Shown: positions 26,141 through 33,814 of the stretch, in pieces
Position numbering within the stretch: the stretch's first letter is position 1
How the letters are laid out: every line of letters begins with the position of its first letter
NCBI RefSeq assembly: GCF_003236335.1
Contig: NZ_POUB01000009.1
Span: 1-64,000 of the forward strand
Length of the DNA: 64,000 nt
Source: Micromonospora deserti
Lineage (GTDB): Bacteria; Actinomycetota; Actinomycetes; Mycobacteriales; Micromonosporaceae
Direction: 5' to 3'
The notes under the pieces: model-generated
Seen by the model: the letters and a program-made list of their open reading frames with translations, nothing else
The model's database searches: none
What the model was told of the DNA's origin: nothing
Made by a program: the position numbers and the translations under genes

Positions 26141-27383
26141 CAGCCTTCCGTCCGATCGAGGGGGTGCGTGGCGTGGCTGGACGGGGGGTCCCGTTCCGAG
26201 CGAGCGCGGCGAGAAAACCGCCGACGAACGTGTCGCCCAGCCCGACCGTGGTGGGGTTCCTGACGTCGAGCGCGAACCCGGGGACGCAGTGGACCGTGTC
26301 GCCCATCCGCGAACCCAGCGCCGCGGCGAAGGCCACAGACTCGGGCCGTCGCGGTTGCCGACGCAGACGGGCGACGTCCTCGTCAGTGAAGTCGTCGCCG
26401 TGGCAGTAGCGGGTGGCGGCCATGACGGTGCCGGTGTCGAGGGCGTCGGCGTAGTCGGACGCCCGTGAGCCGAGCGCGATGGCCCAATACTTCGTGTGCA
26501 GGACCAGCGTCGGTACGGGGATGAGCGCGTGCAACGCCGTGAGCGCGGCCGCGACCTCCCCCGCCGAGAGCAGGTCGACCGGGTGCCCGAGGTACGACTG
26601 CAGCTCGTCCTCGTTGAGCCCGTACACGTCGATCGCGTCGAGCAGCGCGTCCCGGACGCGGCGGCTGAATGCGGGCTCGTGGTATGCCGCGTCCTCGAAG
26701 TAGGTCACCGCCCCGGGCGGCAGCTGCCGCATGTGTGCGCGCAGTTCGGCGAGCCGGTAGTCGAGCTGCTCCGCGGAGCGCATGGCGTTGAACCCGGAGA
26801 TCAGGAACACGCCCGCCTTGCTGAGCCGGTTGCCGAGGTCGCCGCTGAGCAGCATGGCACCGTTGGCCGGGTCGTTGACGTAGATCAGCCGGTTCGGGAA
26901 CGGCGCGGTGATGTCGAGTTCGCCGGTGCGGATCCGCAGGCCCTGGTCGTACTGGACGATCAGGTGCGGATAAAAGGTGTCCTCGACACCGCTGGAGAAG
27001 TAGTCGCCGTCCGGCGGCAACAGCCGGCGCACGGTGTCGTTGACGCTGACCAGGTGCAATGTCGATGGCACGTCCAGCCGGCTCATCAGGATCCCGGCCC
27101 GTACCGAAGTGCCACCCAGTGCCACCCGGTGCGGGAACCGGCCGGCGAAGGTCTCCAGCGCCGGGGCCGAGGCGACGAAGTGCTCGCCACCCCTGCCCCG
27201 GGCGACGTACCCGAGGATCGACACCACGAGGTCCCGCTCGCTGGTCACCGTCGCTGGCGACGTCAGTTCCGCGGCGGCGATGCCGTAGTTGACGACCAAC
27301 TGTTCCAGGACGTCGGCGGTCAGCTTCACCTCGTAGTCGACGCAACCGCCGAGGCCGAGGACGACACGGGACGCATTCGCCAT
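26130..27383 (-). CDS. ADP-dependent glucokinase/phosphofructokinase family sugar kinase
   Basis: A 417-residue kinase of the ADP_PFK_GK family, which uses ADP as phosphoryl donor and belongs to the ribokinase fold. The C-terminal anion-hole motif is VGLGDTFVGGF with the catalytic Asp at about 384. The middle has SGFNAMRS and the N-terminal lobe a GLGGCVDYEV start and VALGGTSVRAG substrate loop. The family is best known from archaea and animals; actinobacterial members are few in characterised pathways. ATG 27383 follows the aldolase stop by one base. It likely phosphorylates the imported sugar or its phosphate before aldol cleavage. Donor (ADP or ATP) and sugar are not deducible. Confidence 0.8.
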   Translation of the reverse strand: MANASRVVLGLGGCVDYEVKLTADVLEQLVVNYGIAAAELTSPATVTSERDLVVSILGYVARGRGGEHFVASAPALETFAGRFPHRVALGGTSVRAGILMSRLDVPSTLHLVSVNDTVRRLLPPDGDYFSSGVEDTFYPHLIVQYDQGLRIRTGELDITAPFPNRLIYVNDPANGAMLLSGDLGNRLSKAGVFLISGFNAMRSAEQLDYRLAELRAHMRQLPPGAVTYFEDAAYHEPAFSRRVRDALLDAIDVYGLNEDELQSYLGHPVDLLSAGEVAAALTALHALIPVPTLVLHTKYWAIALGSRASDYADALDTGTVMAATRYCHGDDFTDEDVARLRRQPRRPESVAFAAALGSRMGDTVHCVPGFALDVRNPTTVGLGDTFVGGFLAALARNGTPRPATPRTPSIGRKADDR

Positions 27384-27384
27384 G

Positions 27385-28248
27385 TCAGTAGAGCGAGCCC
27401 TTGCCGGTGGCGCCGAACAGCTCGATCTTCTGGGCGGCGACCACCTTCATGGCCTCGATGCACGCGGGCTGGATGGCGTTGGGCTCGCGCGTCTTCGGGT
27501 CGTTGCCCAGCACCTCGCGCATCTTGGCGTGGTAGGCGAGCTTGATGTCGGTGGAGATATTGATCTTGTTGATGCCGATCCGCGCGGCCTCGCGGATCTC
27601 GTCGTCCGGGTTGCCGGAGCCGCCATGCAGCACCAGCGGGATCTCCACCCGGCTCTTGATCTCCTTGAGCAGGTCGAGCTTCAGCTCCGGCTTGAGGTGA
27701 GCCGGGTACATGCCGTGGAACGTGCCGATCGCCACGGCTAGGCTGTCCACGCCGGTCCGCTCAACGAACGTGACCGCGTCGTCGGGGTCGGTGTAGATGA
27801 TCTCAGCGGCACCCGCCTCGGCGTAGCTGTCGTTCCCACCGATCGTGCCAAGCTCGCCCTCCACCGACACACCGAGAACGTGCGCGGAGTCGGTGACCTT
27901 CTTGGTGATCGCGATGTTCTCCTCGAACGGCTTCAGTGAGCCGTCGATCATCACCGAGGTGAAGCCGAACTGGACCGCCTGCAAGATTTGCTCGTAGGTG
28001 GCGCCGTGATCCCAGTGGATCGCGATCGGGACGCTCGCGTTGTGCGACCGCTCGATGATGCCAGTGATCATCTCGCGCCCGACGTGCCGAACCTCGTCCG
28101 GGTGAATCGCGACGATCAGGGGGGCGTTCGTCTCCTCGCTGATCTCCACGATGCCCTTGAACATCGCCCAGTCGCTGATGTTGAAGGCGGGCACGGCGAA
28201 GCTGTGCGCGTTGGCGACGTCGAGAATCGCCTTACCGGTCGTCAACAT
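27385..28248 (-). CDS. Class II ketose-bisphosphate aldolase
   Basis: A 287-residue zinc-dependent aldolase (fba/gatY/kbaY family) that splits ketose bisphosphates to DHAP and an aldehyde. The N-terminus has VPAFNISDW, then PIAIHWDHG with catalytic D80 and zinc ligand H81, SVMIDGS, SVEGELGTIGG, AIGTFHGMY and LVLHGGSGNPDD with further zinc and phosphate ligands, and NISTDIK near the end. It ends with GATGKGSLY. ATG 28248 has AAGGAG upstream. Tagatose-, fructose- or another bisphosphate as substrate cannot be separated by eye. It lies between permease and kinase genes, as expected for a dedicated catabolic operon. Confidence 0.88.
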   Translation of the reverse strand: MLTTGKAILDVANAHSFAVPAFNISDWAMFKGIVEISEETNAPLIVAIHPDEVRHVGREMITGIIERSHNASVPIAIHWDHGATYEQILQAVQFGFTSVMIDGSLKPFEENIAITKKVTDSAHVLGVSVEGELGTIGGNDSYAEAGAAEIIYTDPDDAVTFVERTGVDSLAVAIGTFHGMYPAHLKPELKLDLLKEIKSRVEIPLVLHGGSGNPDDEIREAARIGINKINISTDIKLAYHAKMREVLGNDPKTREPNAIQPACIEAMKVVAAQKIELFGATGKGSLY

Positions 28249-28291
28249 TTCCGAGTTTCTCCTTATTACTGGGTGTGTCAGGTGTTGCCGG

Positions 28292-29134
28292 TCAGGCCTT
28301 CACAGCGCCAGCGGTGAGCCCGCCGATGAACCGCCGCTGGAAGAAAAGGAAGAGAGCGAGGACGGGAATGGAACCGAGGATGCTCATCGCCATCATCTGG
28401 TTCCACTCGTACGAGTGCTGGCCCATGAGCAGCTGGATGCCGATGGGCACCGTGCGCATGTCGTCGGTGCGGGTCAGCGTGAGCGCGAACAGGTACTCGT
28501 TCCACGAGATCATGAACGTGTAGACACCGACCGCGATCAGGCCGGGCACCGCGGTCGGCACGAGGATCCGCCACAGCGCGGTCCAGCCGCTGCCGCCATC
28601 GACCTTGACAGACTCGTCCAGCTCTCGGGGCAGCGTGTTCAGGTACGCGGTGATCATGATGATCGCGTACGGGAGGGTGAACACCATGTGGGTGAGGATC
28701 AGGCCGAGATAGGTGTCGTACAGCCCGAGCGCGACGATGAGCCCGAAGTACGGAATGACGAGCGTGATCGGCGGCACCGCCTGGACGCTGACGATCACGG
28801 CGTTGATGGTCTTCTGGAAGGGGAAGGTGAAGCGGCTGAAGGCGTACCCGGCCAGGATGGCCACCAGCAGCGTCAGAATGGTCACCGCGAAGGCGACGAT
28901 GTAGCTGTTGAGGAAGAACCGCAGCTGGGCACCGTTGCCCAGGATCGCGCGGTAGGCGTCGAGCGAGAAGCCCTCGGTGATGAGCTGCGGTGGGTTTTGG
29001 AAGACCTCACCGTTGCTCTTGACCGAGGTGGAGAGCAGCCACAGGATCGGCAGGCCGGCGAACAGTCCGCCGATGACCAGCCCGGTGACGACGCCGGCTT
29101 TCGCGAGGGTACGCCGAGTCTTGACGGTGGCCAT
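28292..29134 (-). CDS. Carbohydrate ABC transporter permease (MalG type)
   Basis: A 280-residue inner-membrane protein with six predicted helices, starting after a short basic N-terminus (VVTGLVIGGLFAGLPILWLL). The ATPase-docking EAA loop is LDESVKVDGGSGWTALWRI. It ends in FFQRRFIGGLTAGAVKA, the common CUT1 tail. Gap of 3 nt after the MalF-type gene. It forms the channel with its partner. No ATPase gene is nearby, so a shared MsiK-like ATPase probably drives transport. Confidence 0.9.
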   Translation of the reverse strand: MATVKTRRTLAKAGVVTGLVIGGLFAGLPILWLLSTSVKSNGEVFQNPPQLITEGFSLDAYRAILGNGAQLRFFLNSYIVAFAVTILTLLVAILAGYAFSRFTFPFQKTINAVIVSVQAVPPITLVIPYFGLIVALGLYDTYLGLILTHMVFTLPYAIIMITAYLNTLPRELDESVKVDGGSGWTALWRILVPTAVPGLIAVGVYTFMISWNEYLFALTLTRTDDMRTVPIGIQLLMGQHSYEWNQMMAMSILGSIPVLALFLFFQRRFIGGLTAGAVKA

Positions 29135-29137
29135 GAT

Positions 29138-30073
29138 CTACTGCTCCCTTTGTGAGCGTACGTAGAAGAAGGCCAGCACCATCGTGAGCAGCAGGACGAT
29201 CACGGCGGCGGCGGACGCGGTAGCGAACTCGTACTCGCTGAAGGCCTGCTTGTAGGTGAAGGTGCTGAGCATCTCGGTGGAGTTCAGCGGCCCGCCGCCG
29301 GTCGTCATCCAGATCAGCGCGAACTGGTGCGAGGTCCAGATCAGGTCGAGTACCGCCATACTGATGATCACCGGCCGGAGCTGGGGCAGCGTCACGTGGA
29401 GGAACCGCTGGAACCAGTTCGTGCCGTCGACCGCGGCGGCCTCGTACAGGTCGGTGGGGATGCCCTGCAACGCGGCGAGCAGGCTGATCATGAAGAACGG
29501 ATAGCCGGCCCAGATGTTGACGAACGTCACCGCCCAGAGCGCCATACCCGGGTCACTGAACCAGTTCACGCCCTCCTGGATGAGGCCCAGGGTCTGTAGC
29601 ACGTGGTTGACCACGCCGGCCGGGTCGAGCAGCAGCCGCCAGATGACGGCGATCACCGCGATCGTGAACAGCCAGGGCAGGATGTAGACGATCCGGAAGA
29701 TGGCCTTCGTGACGCCGCCCAGCAGTGGGGTGTTGAGCATCATCGCGAAGGCGAGGCCAAGGACCAGGTGGGCCATGGTGCTGACCGAGATGAAGACAGC
29801 GGTGTTCTTCAGCGCGGCCAGGAAGTTCGCGTCGGTGAGCACCTTGGTGTAGTTGGCGAACCCGGCGAACACCGAGTTCTCCTGGACGATGACGTTGTCT
29901 CGGAACGAGTAGCCGATCACCATGACGATGGGGACCACCATCAGGACCACGATCAGCAGCACCGTGGGGGACAGATAGCCGTACGCGACCAAGCGCCGGG
30001 CCAGGGTGGAGCGGGACCGCCCGGGGGCGGCCGGTGCGGACCGCGTCGAGGTCTCCGGTGCCGTCAAAGTCAT
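29138..30073 (-). CDS. Carbohydrate ABC transporter permease (MalF type)
   Basis: A 311-residue permease with six helices after a basic cytoplasmic N-terminus of about 35 residues. The first helix is SPTVLLIVVLMVVPIVMV. The EAA loop reads YEAAAVDGTNWFQRFLHV. It lies 55 bp downstream of the binding-protein gene and 3 bp upstream of the MalG-type gene. Partner permease of the CUT1 importer. Confidence 0.9.
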   Translation of the reverse strand: MTLTAPETSTRSAPAAPGRSRSTLARRLVAYGYLSPTVLLIVVLMVVPIVMVIGYSFRDNVIVQENSVFAGFANYTKVLTDANFLAALKNTAVFISVSTMAHLVLGLAFAMMLNTPLLGGVTKAIFRIVYILPWLFTIAVIAVIWRLLLDPAGVVNHVLQTLGLIQEGVNWFSDPGMALWAVTFVNIWAGYPFFMISLLAALQGIPTDLYEAAAVDGTNWFQRFLHVTLPQLRPVIISMAVLDLIWTSHQFALIWMTTGGGPLNSTEMLSTFTYKQAFSEYEFATASAAAVIVLLLTMVLAFFYVRSQREQ

Positions 30074-30128
30074 GGCTGTCTCCTTGGTCGGGCGCCGCGC
30101 CGGCCCAGCGGCGCGGCGCCCGGGCGGG

Positions 30129-31409
30129 CTAACCGATTACCGAGGACCAGTTCTCCTGCGACTTGGCGAGGGCGTCGTCGACGCTCGACTTGCCGGTCAG
30201 CACGAGCTGCAACTGCTCGGCGAAGCTGCGCATCAGGTCCTCCGACTTGGGCAGGCCGACGAACTCGTTGGCCGGGTAGCCCTGCTGGTAGATGTCGAAG
30301 GCGGTCTTGAACAGCGGGTCGCTGTTGTCGAAGTCGGGCTCGGCGTTCTTGTTGCCAGGGAAGCCGTTCGCGATCGTGCTCAACTTCGCGTTCGTCTCCT
30401 GGCTCATCAGGTACGACACGAACTTGAACGCCTCGGCCTTGTGCTTGGTGGAGTCGGAGATGCCGATGCCCCACGACGCGTAGGGGATGCCGCGCTCGCC
30501 GGTGTAGCCGTCCTCGGCCGGCAGGGCCGCCACCTCGAAGTTCAGGTCCGGCTTGTTCTTCTTGATCAGGTTGATGTGCGCGAGCGAGTCGATCATCATT
30601 CCGACCTGGCCGTTGGTGAACTTCTCGACCTTGTCCTGCTCTTTCATGGTGAGCGAGCCGGGCGCGATGACGCCGGCGTCGTTCAGGCTCTTCACGTACT
30701 CGACCGTGCTCTTGACCGGCGCGCTGGTCAGGTTCGGCTTGCCGGCGGCCACCATGCTGCCGCCGGAGGCCCAGAGCCAGGACATGACGTCGTTCTGGAC
30801 GCCGTTGGGCACGGCGGTGTCGAGCGGGAGCACCCAGCCCTTGACGTCGCCGCCGCTCGCGCTGATCTTCTTGGCCGCGTCGAGGAACTCCGTGCGCGTC
30901 GTGGGCACGTTCTGGACACCGGCCTTGGTGAGCAGGTCCTTGTTGACGAACAGCGGGTACACGAAGTTGACCACCGGGATCATGTACGTCTTACCCTCGA
31001 CCTGCACCTGGCTGGCGAGCTGACTCGCGTCGTAGTTCGCATCGGTCATCAGCTTGGACAGGTCGGTGATCGCGCCCTGCTCGGCGAAGTCGTTGACCCA
31101 GGCGCCGTCGAGGCCCACCACGTCGGGCAGGGTCTTCGAGGCCGCGCCAGTGAGCAGTTGCTGCTTGGTCGAGGCGTACGGCGCGCTCAGCAACTTGACC
31201 TTGATGCCCGGGTTCTGCGCCGTAAAGTCATTGATGATTTTGTCGAACTCCCCGGCCGGCAACTCGGCCCCCCACCACTGGGCAAACTCCAGCGTCACGG
31301 TGCCGTCCGAGGTGGCGTCGTCCGAGCCGCACGCCACCAGGGACACGGCCATCGCCGCCACTGTCACCGTCCCCGCCAGTCGCCTCAGCCGGGTAGCACG
31401 AAACATCAT
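30129..31409 (-). CDS. Sugar ABC transporter extracellular solute-binding lipoprotein
   Basis: A 426-residue binding protein. The signal peptide ends in the lipobox LVAC (Cys about 27), then GSDDATSDGTV, so it is anchored outside the membrane. The mature part has the CUT1 order of segments: LEFAQWWG, IINDFTAQNPGIKVK, LPDVVGLDGAWV, GQVGMMIDS, a YASWGIGISD substrate-cleft strand and KAEAFKFVSYLMS. ATG 31409 has AGAAGGAG upstream (a second ATG is adjacent). First gene of the operon, divergent from the DeoR gene. The sugar is unknown. Confidence 0.9.
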   Translation of the reverse strand: MMFRATRLRRLAGTVTVAAMAVSLVACGSDDATSDGTVTLEFAQWWGAELPAGEFDKIINDFTAQNPGIKVKLLSAPYASTKQQLLTGAASKTLPDVVGLDGAWVNDFAEQGAITDLSKLMTDANYDASQLASQVQVEGKTYMIPVVNFVYPLFVNKDLLTKAGVQNVPTTRTEFLDAAKKISASGGDVKGWVLPLDTAVPNGVQNDVMSWLWASGGSMVAAGKPNLTSAPVKSTVEYVKSLNDAGVIAPGSLTMKEQDKVEKFTNGQVGMMIDSLAHINLIKKNKPDLNFEVAALPAEDGYTGERGIPYASWGIGISDSTKHKAEAFKFVSYLMSQETNAKLSTIANGFPGNKNAEPDFDNSDPLFKTAFDIYQQGYPANEFVGLPKSEDLMRSFAEQLQLVLTGKSSVDDALAKSQENWSSVIG

Positions 31410-31459
31410 GGGGAACTCCTTCTACATACAGATCTTTCTATTCTCTGCGAGGTTGGCGT

Positions 31460-31474
31460 CACGTTAGCAACGTG
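31460..31474. promoter_or_regulatory. Candidate operator of the sugar operon (CACGTT-AGC-AACGTG)
   Basis: A perfect 6-3-6 palindrome 51 bp upstream of the binding-protein ATG and 231 bp upstream of the DeoR ATG, in an otherwise plain 295-bp divergent gap. The position would block or overlap the operon promoter. DeoR-family and LacI-family sites both can look like this. Confidence 0.55.
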
Positions 31475-31704
31475 TTACAGGCAAGGACAAGAGGAGAACA
31501 GCAGAAAAACGCGGAGAGCAGCAGGGTGCCGCGTCAGGCAGTGAGCCGAACGTGCTCCTCGCGCGCCTTGTCACTGGCATGGGGAGCAGAAGGCGGGCTT
31601 CGTGGCACGCTGCTCGCCGACGCTACTCTGTGCTGTTCCATGCGGTCTACACAAGCGACCGGCGCGGGGTTATGGCATACTGCCGCATTGACAAGGGAGG
31701 GAGC

Positions 31705-32550
31705 ATGAGCGTCGACAAGGACGAGCGGCAGCGCCACCTGCCTGCCGGACGCAAGGCTCAGCTGGCCGCGCACGTTGCCGACACCGGCCAGGTCACGGTG
31801 AGTGAGCTGGCCGAACGCTTCGGCGTCTCGATCGACACCGTCCGGCGCGACCTCGATCAGCTCAGTGCCGACGGCGTTCTCGTCCGCACGTACGGCGGTG
31901 CCGTCAGCCTCTCCACCGTCTTCCGCACCGATCGCGCCGTCGACCAGCGACTCACCCTGCAGGAGCAGGAGAAGGAAAAGATCGCGGCACTGGCCGCGTC
32001 ACTGGTCCAGGACAGCTCGACAATCATGATCAACGGTGGGACCACCACCCTGGCGGTCGCCCGCAACCTCGGCCAGCACCGGGACCTCACGGTGGCCACG
32101 AACAACCTGCTGGTGCCCGGCGCGCTGCCGCCCACGGCGATCCGCGACATCTACGTCTTCGGCGGTGCGGTGCGCACCCTCACGCTCGCCACGATCGGGC
32201 CGGTGAGCTTCCGGGCCAACGGCGGCGCCGAACTCGACATCAGCTGCGACCTAGCGCTGATCGGCGTCGGCGCGGTCGCCGCGGACGCCGGTTACACGAC
32301 GAGCAACCTCGCCGAAGCCGCGATGATGCAGGAGATGATCTCGCGCGCGGCTCGTGTGGCGATCCTCGCCGACTCCTCCAAGTTCGGCCGCCGGCTGTTC
32401 GCCCAGGTCTCCGAGCTGAGCAGCGCAGACTACCTGATCACCGACACCGCGCCGCCTGCCGACCTGCGGGAGGCCCTCGCCGCGAACGACGTGAAGGTCA
32501 TCACCCCGGCGGCCTCACCGCGGCAGCGGGGAGCACGAAACGCCGGGTAG
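31705..32550 (+). CDS. DeoR/GlpR family transcriptional regulator
   Basis: A 281-residue repressor-type protein. The N-terminal winged HTH has VTVSELAERFGVSIDTVRRDL and LVRTYGGAV, the DeoR signature. The C-terminal sugar-phosphate sensor (isomerase-like fold) has MINGGTTTLAVA, VATNNLLV, YVFGGAVR, DLALIGVGAV and VAILADSSKFGR. ATG 31705 follows GGGAGGG. Divergent from the ABC-aldolase-kinase operon and probably responds to a phosphorylated intermediate of that pathway. Confidence 0.92.
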   Translation: MSVDKDERQRHLPAGRKAQLAAHVADTGQVTVSELAERFGVSIDTVRRDLDQLSADGVLVRTYGGAVSLSTVFRTDRAVDQRLTLQEQEKEKIAALAASLVQDSSTIMINGGTTTLAVARNLGQHRDLTVATNNLLVPGALPPTAIRDIYVFGGAVRTLTLATIGPVSFRANGGAELDISCDLALIGVGAVAADAGYTTSNLAEAAMMQEMISRAARVAILADSSKFGRRLFAQVSELSSADYLITDTAPPADLREALAANDVKVITPAASPRQRGARNAG

Positions 32551-32555
32551 TCCCC

Positions 32556-33470
32556 TCACGTCCAGGGCAGTTGTGATCGCTCCTGCCAATACCGGGTGCC
32601 CGGCACGGCCAGGTCCGCCCATCGAGCAGGGTCGACGGTGAGCGTCTCCGCCCGCAGGTTCGAGGCCAGTTGGTCGCCGGTCGCGGCTCCGGACAGCACA
32701 ATGGCCGCCCAGGGCTGACGGAGCGCCGCCGCGAGCGCGACCCCGTCGCCCACGCCCCCGCGTACGGCGAGACGGCCGTTGGCGAGCGCCTCCTTCACGA
32801 AGACCAGGCACCCCACGTCGTGCGCCTCGGCGAGCGCCGGACCGGCGCTGGGCTCCAGGAGATTCCAGGTGGCCTGCACGCTGCGGAACAACGGCTGACC
32901 GTCGACCCGTACGCCGAGCGCGCTGCGGATCACCTCGGCCTGCGCGGGTCCACTGGTGGACAGTCCGACCACGACACCCTGCTCGGCGAGATCGGCGAGC
33001 CGGCGGTGCAGGGTCGCGTCGCGCAGAGCCGGGCTGTCCGGGGTGACCGAGTGGATCTGGTAGAGGTCGAGGCGGTCGCCGAGCAGCGCACGGGTCTCGC
33101 CGTACTGCCGATCGAAGGTGGCGACGCGGTGATCCTTGACCTCGTGCGTCTCGGCCTCGACCCGCCAGCCGGCCGTGTAGGTGTAGCCCCACTTGCTCCC
33201 TACAACGACGTCGTCGATGTCCGGCCGGGCCTGCAACCACTGCGCCAGGAACTCCTCGGCCCGGCCGTACGAGCGAGCGACGTCGAAATACCTAACACCC
33301 GCCGCGTACGCCTGGTCGAGAAGTTCGCAAGCGCGGGCGCGCAGCGCCTCGACCGTCCGTTCGACCGGCAGGTCTGCGGCTCGCCCGAGATTGATGTAGC
33401 CCGGGCGACCGACGGCCGCCAGTCCCAACCCGATCCGGGAGGCGCCGGCCAGGCGGTCGATGATTGCCAT
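32556..33470 (-). CDS. Aldo/keto reductase
   Basis: A 304-residue (beta/alpha)8 NADPH-dependent reductase. Active-site residues can be placed: D and Y in YFDVARSYGRAEEFL, K in VVGSKWGYTY and H in YQIHSVTP. The late S-G-A-A-T-G-D-Q-L-A-S-N matches the cofactor pyrophosphate loop region. ATG 33470 has GGATGGGA upstream. It is convergent with the DeoR gene (5 bp between stops), so transcription is separate, but the location suggests reduction of a sugar or aldehyde from the same pathway. Confidence 0.86.
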   Translation of the reverse strand: MAIIDRLAGASRIGLGLAAVGRPGYINLGRAADLPVERTVEALRARACELLDQAYAAGVRYFDVARSYGRAEEFLAQWLQARPDIDDVVVGSKWGYTYTAGWRVEAETHEVKDHRVATFDRQYGETRALLGDRLDLYQIHSVTPDSPALRDATLHRRLADLAEQGVVVGLSTSGPAQAEVIRSALGVRVDGQPLFRSVQATWNLLEPSAGPALAEAHDVGCLVFVKEALANGRLAVRGGVGDGVALAAALRQPWAAIVLSGAATGDQLASNLRAETLTVDPARWADLAVPGTRYWQERSQLPWT

Positions 33471-33671
33471 GATCCCATCCAACACCGCGCGTCGCGCGCT
33501 GCCGTCGCCACCCCCGCGCAGCCTTGCCGGCCACGAGCTCTACCCGAAGCTGCTGCCAACCAGACGGGCGGAGCGCACACCGCCCGCCGGCGGACGAACT
33601 CACCGCGACGATAACCGGCCCTGCTGTCACGGCGCATCATGGCGAACTGGTTCGCACGAAAGATCAAGAGG

Positions 33672-33745
33672 TGGGGCGGGCGGGACTCGAACCCGCGACC
33701 GAGGGATTATGAGTCCCCTGCTCTAACCGGCTGAGCTACCGCCCC
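33672..33745 (-). tRNA. tRNA with CAU anticodon (elongator Met or lysidine-type Ile2)
   Basis: A 74-nt minus-strand cloverleaf. Acceptor GGGGCGG pairs with CCGCCCC; the D arm is GCTC...GAGC; the anticodon stem is GGGA/TCCC around CTCATAA; the T arm has GCGGG TTCGAGT CCCGC; the discriminator is A. CCA is not encoded. The CAU loop is shared by elongator Met and Ile2 tRNAs, and I cannot separate them by eye. Initiator is excluded by the fully paired acceptor end. Confidence 0.93.
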
Positions 33746-33814
33746 GGCACCGCGCGGATCTTAACCCTCGCAGTCTGGGCCGGCCAGGCCCGCGAGCCCC
33801 GCCAACCCGCTCCG

